NCBI RefSeq assembly: GCF_027596085.1
Contig: NC_072450.1
Span: 27,693,223 to 27,757,222 of the forward strand
Reading direction: 5' to 3'
From: Anoplopoma fimbria
Taxonomy: Eukaryota > Chordata > Actinopteri > Perciformes > Anoplopomatidae
DNA: 64,000 nt
Shown: positions 1 to 13,286 of the stretch, piece by piece
Layout of the letters: the number at the start of each line of letters is the position of its first letter
Numbering within the stretch: the stretch's first letter is position 1
Translations under genes and position numbers: made by a program
The notes under the pieces: generated by a model
The model's database searches: none
What the model saw: the letters and a program-made list of their open reading frames with translations, nothing else
What the model was told of the DNA's origin: nothing

Positions 1-3000
1 ATCTTGGAGACCGACCAAGTGCTCCCTCCATCTCTTACATTGTGACTTTCCAGTCTGACACAGTCCTTCCCCTCCTTGGATGCCGTTCGTCCCTCTGGGC
101 CGCTCCCTCTCTTTGCCACCGCCCATCTGTCCTTTCTACTTAATGCATCTGCTCGTTCGAAATCATGCTCTCAATAATTCCATTTACTTAAAATGTCTTT
201 TCCTGTCAGCCTTGATTTAATCTTCCCATGGATCCTCTCCCATTATGCTCTCTATCTGCTTCCATTCACCATCCACACTCTTCAGTTTGTAGAAGAGCTG
301 CTGGATTACGTGACTCTTAGTGTTGCAGCATTGCAATGAGATGTGTCAAGAGGTTTTAAGGCTACAAAAAAAATAAAGACCGCATGATTTGCTAACAAGT
401 AGTAACAAGAAATGGTTCCCAAAGGCAATACTAAAAGGAGTGCCTAAATCATCCCTATGCTCTAGACACGATCTCATCCAATGTAAAATAATCCAGCACC
501 TCCCATCTTTCAGAGATGTTAAGCTAAAAACAGTAAAGCAGCGTTGTTAAACGTCTCCGTTATGGGGGTTCTAAAAGGTCAAGTCTGGGAAGTTACCAAC
601 AGGTTGCGAATTTTGCGAGATTGGTTGAGGTTAGGCATTGACCTCGAATGATTAAGGTCAGGATATGTCGTCGGGCAACGAGGCTCCAAGAGTTTTCGCC
701 CAAACAAAACGTTCTAAACGTTACGAGTTTTGAAAACCAATCAGTGTGGATGTGGGCTAAGTGAGATGTCTGGTATCGCTATTGATGTGCACCTAACATT
801 CATTATGTGATGGCGTTCACAACACATCTGGCCAGCCGCCCCCTTCTGTTAACGCAGTGGAAAATACTTTTTATGATGGAATTTAACGGGGGACACCGAG
901 AGACTTCTCAACCCGCAGACTAAACTGTGAACACAGCACGCGTTTACTTTGTTTTATTCAGTTTTGAGTTGTAATCTGTCTTTGGTTTTTCATTTTCCCC
1001 GCTTCATTTAGATGATTAGCGACTCAAAAACTTTCCCCTCTGTCTTCCAGAGGCCCACACAGACATGCAGTCACACGTCTGTGGTGACAGATATGGTGGT
1101 TTGTTTGTAGCAGCGGGCTTCGGTAGTTGACGCTCTATGTACCGCTCCATCTGAGATTAAAATACAGTGGAACTTTAAACGTAACACTGTAAAACACAGC
1201 TACACTACAGCTTTAGAGTCCAACAATATACATCAAAGTTTGTACCTTTTGCTCATCAATAATCACATCTGTGCTTAGTTCTCTTTTTTCTCCTCACATT
1301 ATAAATAGACCATTTGTTCTCGTTTTACCCAGAAAGAAGAATTTACAGTAAAATATACATGTGAAGAGGGGAAGCTCCTCTGACTCAGATTCTATTTGGG
1401 TACCGACCACTGAATATGTGTAAAATCCCTGTAAGTCTGGTGCAGCTGTGGGACTTCCCAACAGTGGTTTCTTGTTGGTTTCATGTTCTGAGAATCACCT
1501 CAGTTGTCCCAGCAACATAAAAACATATTGGCAGGTCTAAGCTGTTTGCTGCCGAATAGGAAAGTGAGTCAAGGAGTTGAAGTAATTACTTCCTGTCGAT
1601 CCACTATCCTCTGCCGTTTACTGCCCAGTATGTGAGTCCAGAGTCCTTAATCAGATGTGATCATCTTGATCTTCCATCATATACTCAATGTATGTTTTTG
1701 TCAGTTTTAATTCAAATCAACTTCAACTTTGAAAACAGTTATAACCACATTAGAACTAAGAATTACAAGCTCCAGTCTTGTGACTTATCTAGATTATTAA
1801 GTTAAATAACTTGTATGTGTTGAATGAGTTGATAAAGCAGCACGCTAGCACAGCAGTATGGTGGGCCCAAGTAAAACCAAGAAAATAGGAAGATAGTCTG
1901 TCAGCTGTAAATAAAACAATAAAATAAAAAAATCTAACTATTTAATCTGAACACAAACCCACTGACTGATCTAAAATATGTTGTAAGACATTTACTGTTA
2001 TTCCTCATTTTCTATCGGTGACTTCAAAAATGTTTCCACACATTTGGTCTCAGATTGTTGGGTATCATCGTCATCCGTTAACCACATCATTGAAGTTTGA
2101 AAAATAGTGCTTGGTTTGTGTTTTTCAGACTCATAACAGAAAGTCATAGGTCTGCACTCTGATAAAAATAACGAAGTGTTTCTAACCACATTCATTCAGG
2201 ATTAGTCTGGTCATACTCCAGATCTCATGACGGTGGCTCACTATTACACAAAAGCTGCAATGATTACGTAACCTGCGAGGAAACTGACGCTTCAACTCCT
2301 CGGCTACTTAGAGAATTGATGTCGTTGGAAAACAACATGACTTAACAGGAACTGAGACATCAAGCGTGAGGAACATTACAATTTCTTCACTTTTAACTGA
2401 TCATTCAGCAGTATTTCAGCTCGTTTTCTGTTAAGTTGAGATAGTTTAGAGAACAGACTTGGGATCCGTCTATTAACCGACGAACACACTGTGTGTTTAG
2501 TTCTGTAGGAAGGCGAGAGGCAACCCCCCACCAAAGGGTTATTGTGTCTGCGAGCGGGTATGGGCGAGAGAAAGGAGAGAAGCAGATGTGGGACTCCATA
2601 TTGAAACGTTCCTGGCAGCAGGGGATGAAGAGGGGAGGGGGAGAAAAAAAGGGCAGACAGAGATAGAGGGAGGGAGGGAGGGAGGGAAGGACTAAAGGAA
2701 AAAATAAGGAGAAGTGAGACAGCGCCACTTGGAACACTAACCACAACCAGATGGGCTAGTGAGGGGGGGGTGGAAAGAAACCAGGCGGAGTGAGGGAGAG
2801 GAAAACTTTCACAGAGGAGGGAGGAAGAGGGTGGGGCCGGTGAGGAGGAGGAGAAGAAGGGAGGGCCGGTGAGGAATTTTTTCCTATACCGACGAGGCTT
2901 TTTCTCCCGTCCGCGGGAATGAGAGGGAGGCTTTATGTAACGGGGAGGATGCGATCGTTGAGGCTGAAAAGAGAAAGTCCCTAACGTAGTTAGTTCCTCT

Positions 3001-4293
3001 GACTGGTGAGCCTTTTTTTATTTTTTTTTGGCATTGAACAACCACAGCTATGCGGCCTCAGAGGACGGAGAAAACATTGACTCAAACACACCCTCCATTT
3101 GTTTTGTTCTGTAGCTGTGTTACAGAAGGAGACGGGAGAGCTCTCATATTATTTTATAATTATACCGTTTTTCCCCATCATCCTCCCCTTTCATCTCTCC
3201 ACTCGCAAGGCAGATTGCTGTTCGTTTGGCCCAGCTTCATGTGGGAGAGCGAGCTTTTAACCGAGTCAGGTGATTAGCTGCGTGTCCTGGTCACAAGTCG
3301 CTGGTGAACTGGGCGGGGCGGCGCCTTTTGGTCCTAACGCATTTAACACCAGTTTAATAATGAGGGGCCGCTTTGAGCGTCCTGTACTGCACTGTATGTG
3401 CGGGTGCCCAAAACGACGCCTTGATTGACTGGACTCTGTTCAGCTGGAACAATAAGACGATTAATCAACAGAACATATTTCTCAAATGCGAGAATTTTTA
3501 TAGCACAGAAAACTTGGAGACGAAGCAGTAGAATGCTGAATTAGGAATAAAATTGATAAATTATTTGATAATTCGTTAAATGCAGCCCTTCTGTTCAGTT
3601 CAGACGGCTCAATGTTTGCTGGAAATTCTTAGATTTGTGATCCTACATTTTGTGGGTCGAAAACTACTAACTTATATTCATAACATAAATGTAAAATAAA
3701 ACTCACTAGAAACAAGCAATTTTTTTCCATCATTGCCCACTTTCCACCGCGCATAAAGAAAACATTGTAAAAAGGCACAGACATTTTTTATGTTGTGCTG
3801 CATTATTAAATGATAGCCTATAGTTTGTCTAAATAAAACTACAAATTTAAATGAAATGGTGATTTTCTTATTGTTTTATCACCTAATCGCTAAAATAGTT
3901 GATGGATGAATCAATAAGAAATTAGTCAGTAGCCTTATTCATTTATATGTTAAAGTACTTTATTTTGTGCTATTTTGAGCAAAGCTCCAATGGTTTTATC
4001 TTATCAGTAAAACAGAAAGACATAGACATAGAATGGGTTGTACGTACAAAGTGAGTTTTTTGTTTTCAGACTGCCTCGTGAATCCATGCAGGTTTGTTTT
4101 TGTTTTTTTTACAGATTAGATCATTCGGATTAAGGGCTTTTTTCTTTGAGCCCATAAAGCGGTCTTTGCACAACCTAAGCATAATGAGTCTAATGGCAAT
4201 AATTAACAGACTAAATGCCATAGGAGAGCGTTTCCATTTGAATGAGTAACATCTAACTTTGCCTGGTTGGTGGACAAAGGACGTGTCGTCATG
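1..4293. other. No gene recognised (cd81 intron 2 side)
   Basis: No exon was recognised on either strand. On the gene model this stretch is inside cd81 intron 2. It is AT-rich except for a purine-rich block at about 2620-2870 and a GC-rich patch at 2890-3330. Confidence 0.5.
2620..2870. repeat. Purine-rich (GGGA/GAGG) tract
   Basis: The plus strand is nearly all A and G over about 250 bp, including four GGGA-type tetramers in a row near 2670. The downstream patch at 2890-3330 has CpGs and a GGGCGGGGCGGCGCC GC-box-like site near 3310-3325. It may be an intronic regulatory element or simply low-complexity DNA. Confidence 0.55.
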
Positions 4294-4575
4294 TGGGGGC
4301 GGCTGTGGCGTAGTGGAGAGCAAGGTTCAATACCCGGCTTCGGCAGTCGATGTGTCCTTGGGCAAGACACTTAACCCCAAGTTGCTCCTGAAGGCTTGCC
4401 ATCGGTGTGGACTGGATGTTGCATGAATGTTAATTAGAGTCTGATGGTGGCACCTTGCATGGTAGCCTGTCATCAGTGTGTGAATGGGTGAATGATATGT
4501 AATATACTACTGATTGTAAGTCGCTTTGGATAAAAGCGACTTGCTAAATGACTGTAATGTAATGTAATGTAATGT
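4294..4575 (+). mobile_element. tRNA-derived SINE with L2-type 3' tail
   Basis: The 5' part has an A-box-like TGGCGTAGTGG and a B-box-like GGTTCAATACC, the RNA polymerase III promoter elements of a tRNA-derived SINE. The 3' part, GTAAGTCGCTTTGGATAAAA and onward, is the tail shared by fish SINEs and L2-clade LINEs. It ends in TAATG repeats, the slippage tail expected of L2-type reverse transcription. It is inserted in cd81 intron 2. Confidence 0.8.
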
Positions 4576-4729
4576 GGAAATACCCAGAATGAGCGGAAAT
4601 GGCAGAAACAGGACATTTTCACAGAATTGTGACATTATAATTTTTTTTAAACCTGTGTCCAATGGTTTGAGCAAGAGATTTTCCACCAGATAAAGAAGGT
4701 GTGAAGACATAGACAGCTGAGATACGTAC

Positions 4730-7700
4730 TGATGTAGAAGGTGCTGGGTGCGTGGGCTCCATCTAACTCAAGCTCCAGGAGGTTGCTGGTCTTGGGATCG
4801 TGCCTCAACCACAGGGCCACGCCCAGGATGACACCTCCAGCGAGCTGCAACATACACAACACAACACAGGCACTTCCTTTAGTTCAGTACATCACAGGAC
4901 ATTGTGCTGCTTACATTGTTAGAATCAGTTTTGAATAGGTTTTTCACATTGGCATACATGTTTGATGCCTGAAGGAAAAGACACTTTAGGAAAAATGTTC
5001 ATTCACTTTCCTCGCTGAAAGTTGAATAAGAGATTGGAACTGGTTACCACTCTCATGTCTGTACGCTAAACAGGAAGTTACCGCCAGCAGCTGGCTAACT
5101 TTGCATAGCACAAGCACTGGAACCGGGGGGGGGGCTTTTCGGATTCAGCAAAAACATAACCAAATCGGCCTCCTCAAAATGCCGGAGTATTCCTTAAAGT
5201 TATTGAGGTGTTGTGTAGTAATTATATTTTCTGTGCTTATTTCAGGCAACCGGGCAAACACTACAGCAGCTAACTTCTGTAAGGCCCAGAGCTCCAGTCT
5301 ATCATTTAGGCTGGTAGCACTGGTATGACCAACTTTCTCAGCCTGAGCCGGAGCCTCTTGTTGTCTCACTCTCGTTATACTGTCCCAAACACCAATTAGT
5401 TTTTTTGGGGCTCCGTGGATTTGGTAGTGGTAATCATAAACTGTATATAAGAAATGATCGTAGTCAGCCATTAGTTTGTGATTTCGCCGTCGCCATCTTG
5501 GATTATGGCAGTCATCATCCTAGCTTTTTTGCAATCGCTAAACGTAAGGTAACATATTTGGAATGCGGAGGAGTGACATAGTGAAGGGGAAATGGCTCTG
5601 GTAGCGGCAGCAACCTGTCAATCACAGTAAGCCCGCCCTAAAGAATACTCCACTTTATGGTCTATCTGACTAAATGTGACCATAATTTACTAAATGAACA
5701 TCATGCTGTATTGAAGAAGACTTGAAACTAGAGATTGAGATCATAAACTCATGTTTACAATGTTTACTGAGGGAATAAATCAAATGATAAGTAGAGTCAT
5801 TTTCTCATTGACTTAAATACAACCAGACTTATTTTTGCAACCAGAGGAGTCGCCCCCTGCTGGTCAGTAGAGAGTGTAAGTTTTAAGACACTTTCGCATT
5901 GGCTTCACTTGTTAGAACGGGAAGTTGCCGTCTGGTAGTAAAAAAAACAGTGAATGTTCGAAGCTTTGGCAGGGGACAGGGTGGGAATCAACCTTTCACA
6001 ATGACCTCATATTTGCCCCAGTGAGACCCTTTGTTCAATTTGTTTTTCGTACTTCCTCTTCTAACAGATTTCCTGGGGGAAGCCCTGCACATACTGCAAT
6101 GTGTAACTGTTTAACTGAAAAGAATTGTTCTCCAGGCTGGTTTACATTGACAGAAGCCGGCCTGAGCCCTTGTTTGGCCCGGGACAAAGATATCCTAAAT
6201 ATAACTAGATTTAACATACACCTCAGCAGTCACACAGGAACAAGCACCCCCCCGAATGACATGGATTTCTATAAATGTCATAATTCGATACTTTCAAAAT
6301 AGAGGATGTGGCCAAAGAGAATATCTAAATTAAACTAGTCTCTGTGAATAGATTTGAACCAAAACAGCCTCAGCTGCCCTCCCCTCCCCTCCTTCTCCTC
6401 CTCCTCCTCCTCTCTTAGTGAGGTCCATTCCAGAGCGAAGGCCAGCTGCTGCCCAGCAACCAGATCAACACCATAACTGGGAAGAGTGCAGAAATTCAAC
6501 ACACACACACACACACACACACACAGCTATAGGAACCCCACAGAATGACTCACTAACTTCAAGAGAACAAACCCCCCTTACCAGCGAATTACGCGTCACT
6601 GAAATGCCTGGAGGTTGAACCACATTTAAACAGATTTCAAAGGAGGCTTTAATTCCCAGCGTTTATCTGAATGATGAGTGGAGGGAGAATCCAGACAGAA
6701 CATGTTTGATACAATGGTTCGTATGCTTTGCCTGAGGTGTGGCCGAGGTTACCGAGCTACAACCCCCGGTAACTGAGGTCAGGAACAGTCCTGGTCCCAG
6801 GTCAGCTACCACCGAAAGGACACGCTGAGGGGTGTGACTCAGTAACACATCTACCAGCTGTAGTAATAAAGTATTCCATGAGACGGCCTTTGGGCCAAAA
6901 AGAAAAAGGAAAGTGGCGGCTTTTTGAAAAGTTCAACCACAGATCTTAAACTGTTTTAGACCAATTGTAGAGATTGCAGAAGCTTGAATGATATTCGGTG
7001 GGAGTAGTTAGAAGACTCAAGATTTCAAAAGAGTAGCCAAAAAGGTCTACTACCGGCCATTTATGATTGAGTGGTTAAGTAGAGCGGAAACAGTTTGGGA
7101 ATTAACCAGTCGGATTTCTCCATTATTCAGTATTGTGAGCAGACGGATTGCTTCGCAGCTAACGGTGCCAACCAACAGTGTAAATGAAAGCAACATGGCC
7201 GACAGAGCTAACAGTGCCAAACAGGGAGGGTGGCCACTGTTGACTGACTCCCGAAACTAGCTAACCATTGGTGCACGCTAACATGCGCTAAAAAGACGGC
7301 CGAACGGCTACTTCTCCTCTATATCTTTACATAGACAACAGGTGTTTGATGCTATATTGATGCTCCTAATATAGTATCTAGCACTTTTTTTTGTTTATTT
7401 AGGCAGAAACACAGTGGTTACGGTTTCCCAAATGTGAGTATTTGTGATTTTCTTTTTAATAGTAGACTGAATACCTTTAGGTTTTCAGTTTTGTTTTAGC
7501 GTATTACAAACATGAGAGCAATATTTCATTTTTTTCATATCATGGTTATCGTCAATACCGCTATATCTCCCCTACCATTTAATAATGACTGTTTCCAATG
7601 TAAGTGGTTCAGTAACAGAACCCGGGCATGGCTGTCTAGGACTTTTCAAAAGAACAGACCTATCAGTGATGTTGTTGGGGAGCTTTTCCAATTACAGCAA

Positions 7701-8741
7701 GTCAAAATGTCTGACGTGAAAGAGCCTTTTGTCAGAAACATCTAAACTGAGAGGGAAGACGACGTGCTGCCATTATGTCCTAAGTAGGTAATGACATTAG
7801 GGCATACGTAAAAATGGCACAGCAGATAGGATACCGGCTCCGTGTTCAACGCCATTTTCTGGCATTATCTAACCGCCTGCTGCTCACTCAGCTACGCATT
7901 TTATTGTCACACATTCCACACTGAGACAGATATCAAAACACAAGGGGGTCGCGTGTCTCCTACAGCCGGCCTGCTTTCACCGAAGAGAGTGGCTCCTTCT
8001 GAGCAAAACCTGAGACTAACGTTAAGCCAGTTTAACTTCTGTGTCTGACACAGGAAAAAGTTCTCACAGCTGTGACAGAATCCTCACACTTAATGACTCT
8101 CAACCCGAAAGAGAAACTCTGAAATTGCTCGAGATATCAGCCGGTGTGAGATCAGCACACGGTTCCCCCTCCGGTTGCTATTTCTGCCTGCTGCCCCCGA
8201 GTACAGGGGGTTGTAGAATGTTGGGCATGCTGGAGGGTGCGGGGCGGGGGGCGCTGTCTGCTGTTCCCATAAGCCTCCTATACCACCAGTCTTGGGGCCC
8301 GCACCCCCTCTCCCCCCCTGTAACCTCTTAACCCTCTAACCCTCTCAGCTATCTGTGTGATTTATGGAAACAGGAGGTCTCTCCTTTTTTTTTTAAAGAC
8401 ACAGCCTCCACAGGCCGGCCACTCAGCGACCACACGTCTCTGTTTAAAGTGTTTCTTCACGTCCACCGGACTAGCCCGCTCTGACGGATCCTCTCTCAAG
8501 AGCTCTTTAGAAGCAGCCAATAAAAACTAAAAGGGTTAAAGTGGAGAGCGTGTTGAAAAGAAAGAAGGAGGAATGCTTTGGTGCATTAACAATCAAGTTA
8601 AAATCCTCTGGAGTATTGCTAAGACTACTTATCAGTGACTAGTTTGCACATCGAGTCAGGACTTGGACTTATGTTGCAAATTGCAAACTCTGTCTTCTAA
8701 ACTCCCGCTGAAGAACTTCAACACTGACGACTTGGTGTGCG

Positions 8742-8790
<49 letters not shown>

Positions 8791-11700
8791 CTGTGACATT
8801 ACTGTCTTTTCCACTGTGTGTGCGGACGTAAAACCATTATTCCGTGTGTGTACATTTGGCTGATTGGTGCAGCTAGATAGCATCATGAGCAGTACTGAGT
8901 CTTTGTGGATGGTATACTTTTAACAAGCTCCACTATAAACATTCACACGTATAGAATCGGGGGACCCCTTGCTCATCAAAAGTCATCGATGAAAAATACA
9001 GTGGGTTCTTTGTTTCTTTCTGTGTGCTTTTAAAAGGACTTGCGTTAACTGATTTATTTGGCATGCAGTTTACACACCAGATATATATTTGTTTTAATCA
9101 AAACCTCAACTACTGGCATTTGCTGATGCTGTTCTTCACCACCGTCTTGGAAAAGGGAGAAACCGGAGCTTTATAAGTGACTAATATTATTTTTAAATAA
9201 TTGCTGTGTGATGGCTCTGGTTTACGCCCACGTGAGGAGCAGTTCGTGCCAATTTTGAAAAGTGAAACTCCAAGATGTTCAATTTGAGAACAACATTTGC
9301 GTTTTCAAGCTTGGTTGTACTGTTAAGTAACCTGCAAATGAGTCTTAAAAAACAACGTAAATAAGAATTGGAATAAGAGCCTGCCTTAAAAAAAACATGA
9401 CATGATAATTTTGCCTTATCGCCCAACCATAGTTTCAAAGGACGCTCGTTTTTATAACCCTACTAACATATCAGATTAGCAAATGGGGAACACTCTATCT
9501 AACAGAAACAAGAGGATAAAACTTGTATCTGTAATTGTCACTGGCACTTTACACCAGCTTGTATAACAGAAATTAAGGATTTAAGTCCAAATGTGAATAG
9601 AAATAAAAGAAAATTTGTCTTTGAAAGGGACATTGTTCTTCTAACATGGATACCTGAACGCATCGTGTGTAGACACAGACGGGGCACTGAAGCGGCTGAC
9701 TGGGTGCCTGTTATCTGTGTGAGATAGTGTGGAACTGGGGCTTAATCATTAACTCTCTGCTCCCTGAACAGTTACACTGAGATAAAGTGTGGTCCATTGC
9801 TCACTGTTCAACACCAGCACTTTAGTTGTCACTCATAATGGATGATGGCATTTCCAGTCTGGGTTTCCTGGACTCAAACCGTGTCCACCAACTCCAGTAT
9901 GAAAAAACCAACTGTGGTTCAAGCTAAATGTTTTAAACTTCCCACATCTCAACAATATTTCGCCGTACTGAGCCAACCATGACAGTAAATTACAACATAG
10001 TGGAGGTATGTTGCCTTCATGTGCACGTTGGATATACCAGAATTAAAAACTTAAATATGTACTTAAACATTGCAAATAATACATATTATAACACGTGTTG
10101 TTTTGGAGTGTTTTATGGTATTAAAATTCCTTTATAGACCAATTTAGTTTAAACTATTTTAGTAAAATAAGTTTTAAAGTTTTTAAATCTTATTTTAATC
10201 TGAAAGGGCCATGTAAAAGTGGAGACTTTAAACAAATAAATAAGTAAGACACAAAACAAATAAATGTGACATTTGACAAAAGCAAACACCAATGAATCAA
10301 TAATTACTATGTGACGAAACTCTGCCTTTCAATTTGATACTGTTAGAGTTTTGGACTGTTGCTGGGACAAAACACAAGCTCTGTAGAAGTGACCCGATGG
10401 ATATCCAAACTTGTGACTCTTCCCTTATTTACATGGTAAATGAATACTGTATCTGACAGTGTCTACTGTCTGATACACATGTTATGCACGTCTAACTGGA
10501 CAACACCGGGACAAAGAATCACTATTTCTCCAGAAGGAATACAAGGGGTTACAATTGTGTTTTTTACGTGGAACAAATGTTGACCGCAACGCTTTACAAC
10601 TCTCACCATAAGCTTTCTTATTAGCTGACGAAGCTGCTTTAAAACGGAGGGACCTGTCAGCCTTTACTGCACCTACTAACATCCTCTAATGTGTCTTGAC
10701 TCTCTCTGCAAAGAGGCTGGAAGTGTGACCTTTATCTCCGTGATTGATGAGTGGGCAAGTCTCTCGGTTTAAAACCAACTCTTAACCCACCTATTTCAAC
10801 TTGTCTTAAACATCGATTACTTTCTCTTTTCCTCCCTGAAATTCTTGTTATATGGTTGTCATGGCTCTAGTGGATTGACATGAAATTTCGTTCAGACATT
10901 CATGGCCCCCGGGGGATGAACCCTACTTATTTTGGTGATCCTCTGACTTTTCCAAAAGCACCACCGTTACATTTTTGAATTTAAGTCGAGCTTTATAACA
11001 CGAAATATGGTACATACATTCTTGTCCCCTTCAGGATGAATTGTTTTATCGTCATAGTATCTTTGATTCCTCCATTTTTTTATCTCGAGATTAGGTCAAT
11101 GGACTCTTAGGCCACGTTTAGAGCAGCAGTAGCCCTGCGTGAGGCTGGAAAAAAAGCTGAACTACGATCTAATCTTGCAACTTGCAATGCAATGCGACAC
11201 CATCCAGCAAGTCACTGCGTTAGCCAATCAAATACATGCATGCTCACATCAGTGTTTTAGTCTCTATTGTATATCTTAAATGTTAATTCTAATTATTATT
11301 AAAATTAAAAGTTTAGAAAACTTATGTTCTCCCAGTCCTTTTGAGATGGACCATTTGTACAAGTGGGCGGACTTAGACCCGTCAGGCCCGCCGCCCACAA
11401 CGTGGTGCCTGGCCCACATTCCTGGTAGATCATGAATGTGTACCACGTATTTCTACTGTTTACAGTGCAGCTATAGCAACAGAAACATAGCTGCCGTAAA
11501 CATCCTCTGTCAGGGTAGGATAAACGGTTAAGCAGTACTTCAACGTGTTGGCCTTTAAATGCACTAATCTGCTACTCCACCTGGAGATCCGTGATCATAC
11601 TTTATTGTCTTAGACCGTTTTCTGTCCAAAACCTTGCTTTTCTTCTCGGCCTGTCCTCTTGACATGATTTGGCTCAACCAATCAGGTTGCTTGACACAAA

Positions 11701-12623
11701 ATAAAAATGTAGTGCCACTCTTGGATTTTAGGGCCACAAAAAAATATATATATATAAAAAGTGGCAGAGTGACTGGGGATGAGGAGAAGAAACACTACAG
11801 CAGCTCTTACACAGCAAGAGTAAAAGCTAAACACATGCACATTTTTTTTTTCCATGATCCATCACCCAACACAAGGCCTTGACTCAACAAATGAAAACCA
11901 CCACGAGACCCCCCCGCCCCCACCCCCTCCCAACCACAAACAGAAATTGGGTGGAGGATGTAATCCAAACAAAGCCAGTCTCCACCGCCCGCCCAACATC
12001 TAAGGCTCCACAGCAGACCCCATAATCTGAATATTTGACCAATTTACAACCAGCACATGGTGTCTGAGCCTCTCGTGGGTCATTAAAAACGGATGAACCG
12101 CGAGTGTTACGGCACAACACACCGAAACTATCGAATGAACTTATCATGTCACGACATTTTAGTACGATAGTTTTAATGCTGATTTATCTCATTAAGCGAC
12201 TCCCCTCCGGCACCTTGATTATTATTATTTATTTATTTTGCTGCATAAACAACAATATTCATCACCTCGTGACCGTGTATTACTTATGTAAATTAATTAA
12301 CCACACGCATACCTTTTTCTACATATTTACGTGGTTAATAATCTCCCCTAGCGGTGGAAGACGAGCCCTCCCGCGGTTATTATAAGGGTGGTGTAAACGT
12401 GGATGTCGCATGTTTGGCGTCGTTCATTCATAACGGGATAAACAACCCGATGCACCGCTGGGCGCAGAGAGGCGGCGGTGCGGTGCGGTGCGGTGCGGTG
12501 CGGTGCGCAGCCAAGTGAAAGCACAATGCATAAAAGAAACCACGGCTTTCTGCTCACCCAGAAGATGAAGTTCAAGAAGAAAAGCAGGTACTTGATACAT
12601 TTGGTGCAGCCTTCGACTCCCAT
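4730..12623 (-). CDS. cd81: CD81-type tetraspanin, exons 1-2 only (gene runs off the left edge)
   Basis: Two exons are visible. Exon 1 (12623-12558, 22 codons) starts MGVEGCTKCIKYLLFFLNFI and ends FW at a GTGAGC donor. Exon 2 (4844-4730) follows a TTGCAG acceptor and encodes LAGGVILGVALWLRHDP, then a stretch ending PSTFYI, with a likely phase-1 donor GTACGT. Together they give the short cytoplasmic N-terminus with its palmitoylatable cysteine, transmembrane segment 1 and the start of the small extracellular loop. This matches vertebrate CD81 almost residue for residue. CD81 organises membrane microdomains with partner proteins such as integrins and CD19. Exons for TM2-4, the CCG-containing large loop and the C-terminus were not recognised at 1-4729, so intron 2 exceeds 4.7 kb and those exons lie outside. 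The start is the family start. The cd81a/cd81b paralogue cannot be assigned. Identity is strong from sequence similarity; exon 2's exact 3' boundary is inferred. Confidence 0.93.
4990..5130 (+). repeat. Degenerate teleost interspersed repeat fragment
   Basis: The stretch with ACTCTCATGTCTGTACGCTA followed by a GCCAGCAGCTGGCTAAC-like segment resembles a repeat common in fish introns. A weaker relative appears to lie at about 17955-18130 in tph1 intron 10. The family is not assigned. Confidence 0.4.
5415..5870 (+). repeat. Dispersed repeat (family R1), copy 1
   Basis: This segment runs from a CGCCATCTTGGATT motif through AATGAACATCATGCTGTATT to a GTCGCCCCCTGCTGG end. It is matched in inverted orientation at about 25825-26215 and partly at 23880-24030. 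Its length and lack of coding capacity suggest a non-autonomous DNA transposon or SINE. The family name is not known to me. Confidence 0.65.
6499..6525. repeat. (AC)n microsatellite
   Basis: About 13 perfect AC dinucleotides in cd81 intron 1, preceded by a CTC/CTT-rich run at 6370-6415. Confidence 0.95.
7100..7300 (+). repeat. GCTAAC-rich dispersed repeat (family R2), copy 1
   Basis: It contains CAGCTAACGGTGCCAACC and GCCGACAGAGCTAACAGTGC. A related block in inverted orientation lies at about 24370-24440 in tph1 intron 1. It is probably a non-autonomous DNA transposon fragment. Confidence 0.5.
8745..8789. repeat. (GT)n microsatellite
   Basis: About 22 uninterrupted GT dinucleotides in cd81 intron 1. 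Confidence 0.95.
8800..10850. other. No gene recognised (cd81 intron 1)
   Basis: AT-rich intronic DNA. No exon, RNA gene or clear repeat was recognised. Confidence 0.5.
10855..11110 (+). repeat. Probable teleost interspersed repeat fragment
   Basis: The block beginning GGATTGACATGAAATTTCG, with repeated GGATGAA-type phrases 110-120 bp apart, resembles a non-coding repeat often seen in fish introns. There is no second copy in the window, so this rests on recollection of the family pattern. Confidence 0.4.
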
Positions 12624-12850
12624 GGTGGCCCGTTAGTCGAGTGTGTTCGGAGCAGAGTGCGAGAGGGACGGCGGCGTCGCTGCGTGCGTAACGGGGACTG
12701 AGTCTGGAATGGGAATCCTGTCTTCAGCTCTGAGACCGAGGCAACACCCAACTCCTCCCTCCCTCACGGTCTGAACCCCCACCCCACCACCACCACCACC
12801 CACAAACACGCACAATCCAGGCTATAACACGAAGGACATCCGGTGAACGC
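12380..12850 (-). promoter_or_regulatory. cd81: CpG-rich 5' region of cd81
   Basis: The sequence around and upstream of cd81 exon 1 is much richer in GC and CpG than the AT-rich surroundings, as in a housekeeping-type CpG-island promoter. No TATA box is obvious and the transcription start cannot be fixed. It includes a CGGTG pentamer array just inside intron 1 and a short CCA run at about 12783-12801. Confidence 0.55.
12476..12505. repeat. (CGGTG)6 tandem pentamer
   Basis: Six perfect CGGTG units lie about 50 bp inside cd81 intron 1, within the CpG-rich zone. The array is GC-rich and probably length-variable. Confidence 0.9.
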
Positions 12851-13286
12851 CTTCAAATTAAAACATTTACATTTTGGGGAGGGAGGATGGGTGTCTGCAT
12901 TTAGAATATCACACTGTTAAAAAAAATACATTAAAAAAACTGTTGTTTTACCAGTCAGGCAGGTTAGTATGGAAAAGAATAATGATCTGAATGTTGTTGG
13001 GTTTTTTTTTTTTACACTAAGATCTAACACAGGATGTAAACTTATTGGCATTGTATTCATAACAGGGCCTTCCACGACAATAATTAAGGTTGATGGTAAA
13101 TGTTGGTTCCCATACAAACAAGACAAACAAGAACAGAGGGAGGAGTATCTATATATCAATCAATATCTCATACATGGACCCAGACCTACACGTTGATGAA
13201 CACTCACTGCACTATAATACTAAGCACATTTATGATTTAATATTAAATACTTTATACCTGTTTTTATTGAACAACTTGCAAACTGT

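Noticed and set aside
1..4729. Search for cd81 exons 3 onward
   Set aside because: No sequence encoding TM2-4 or the CCG-containing large loop was recognised on the minus strand.
8656..8886. Frames across the (GT)n run
   Set aside because: Val-Cys and Thr-His dipeptide runs are products of the microsatellite.
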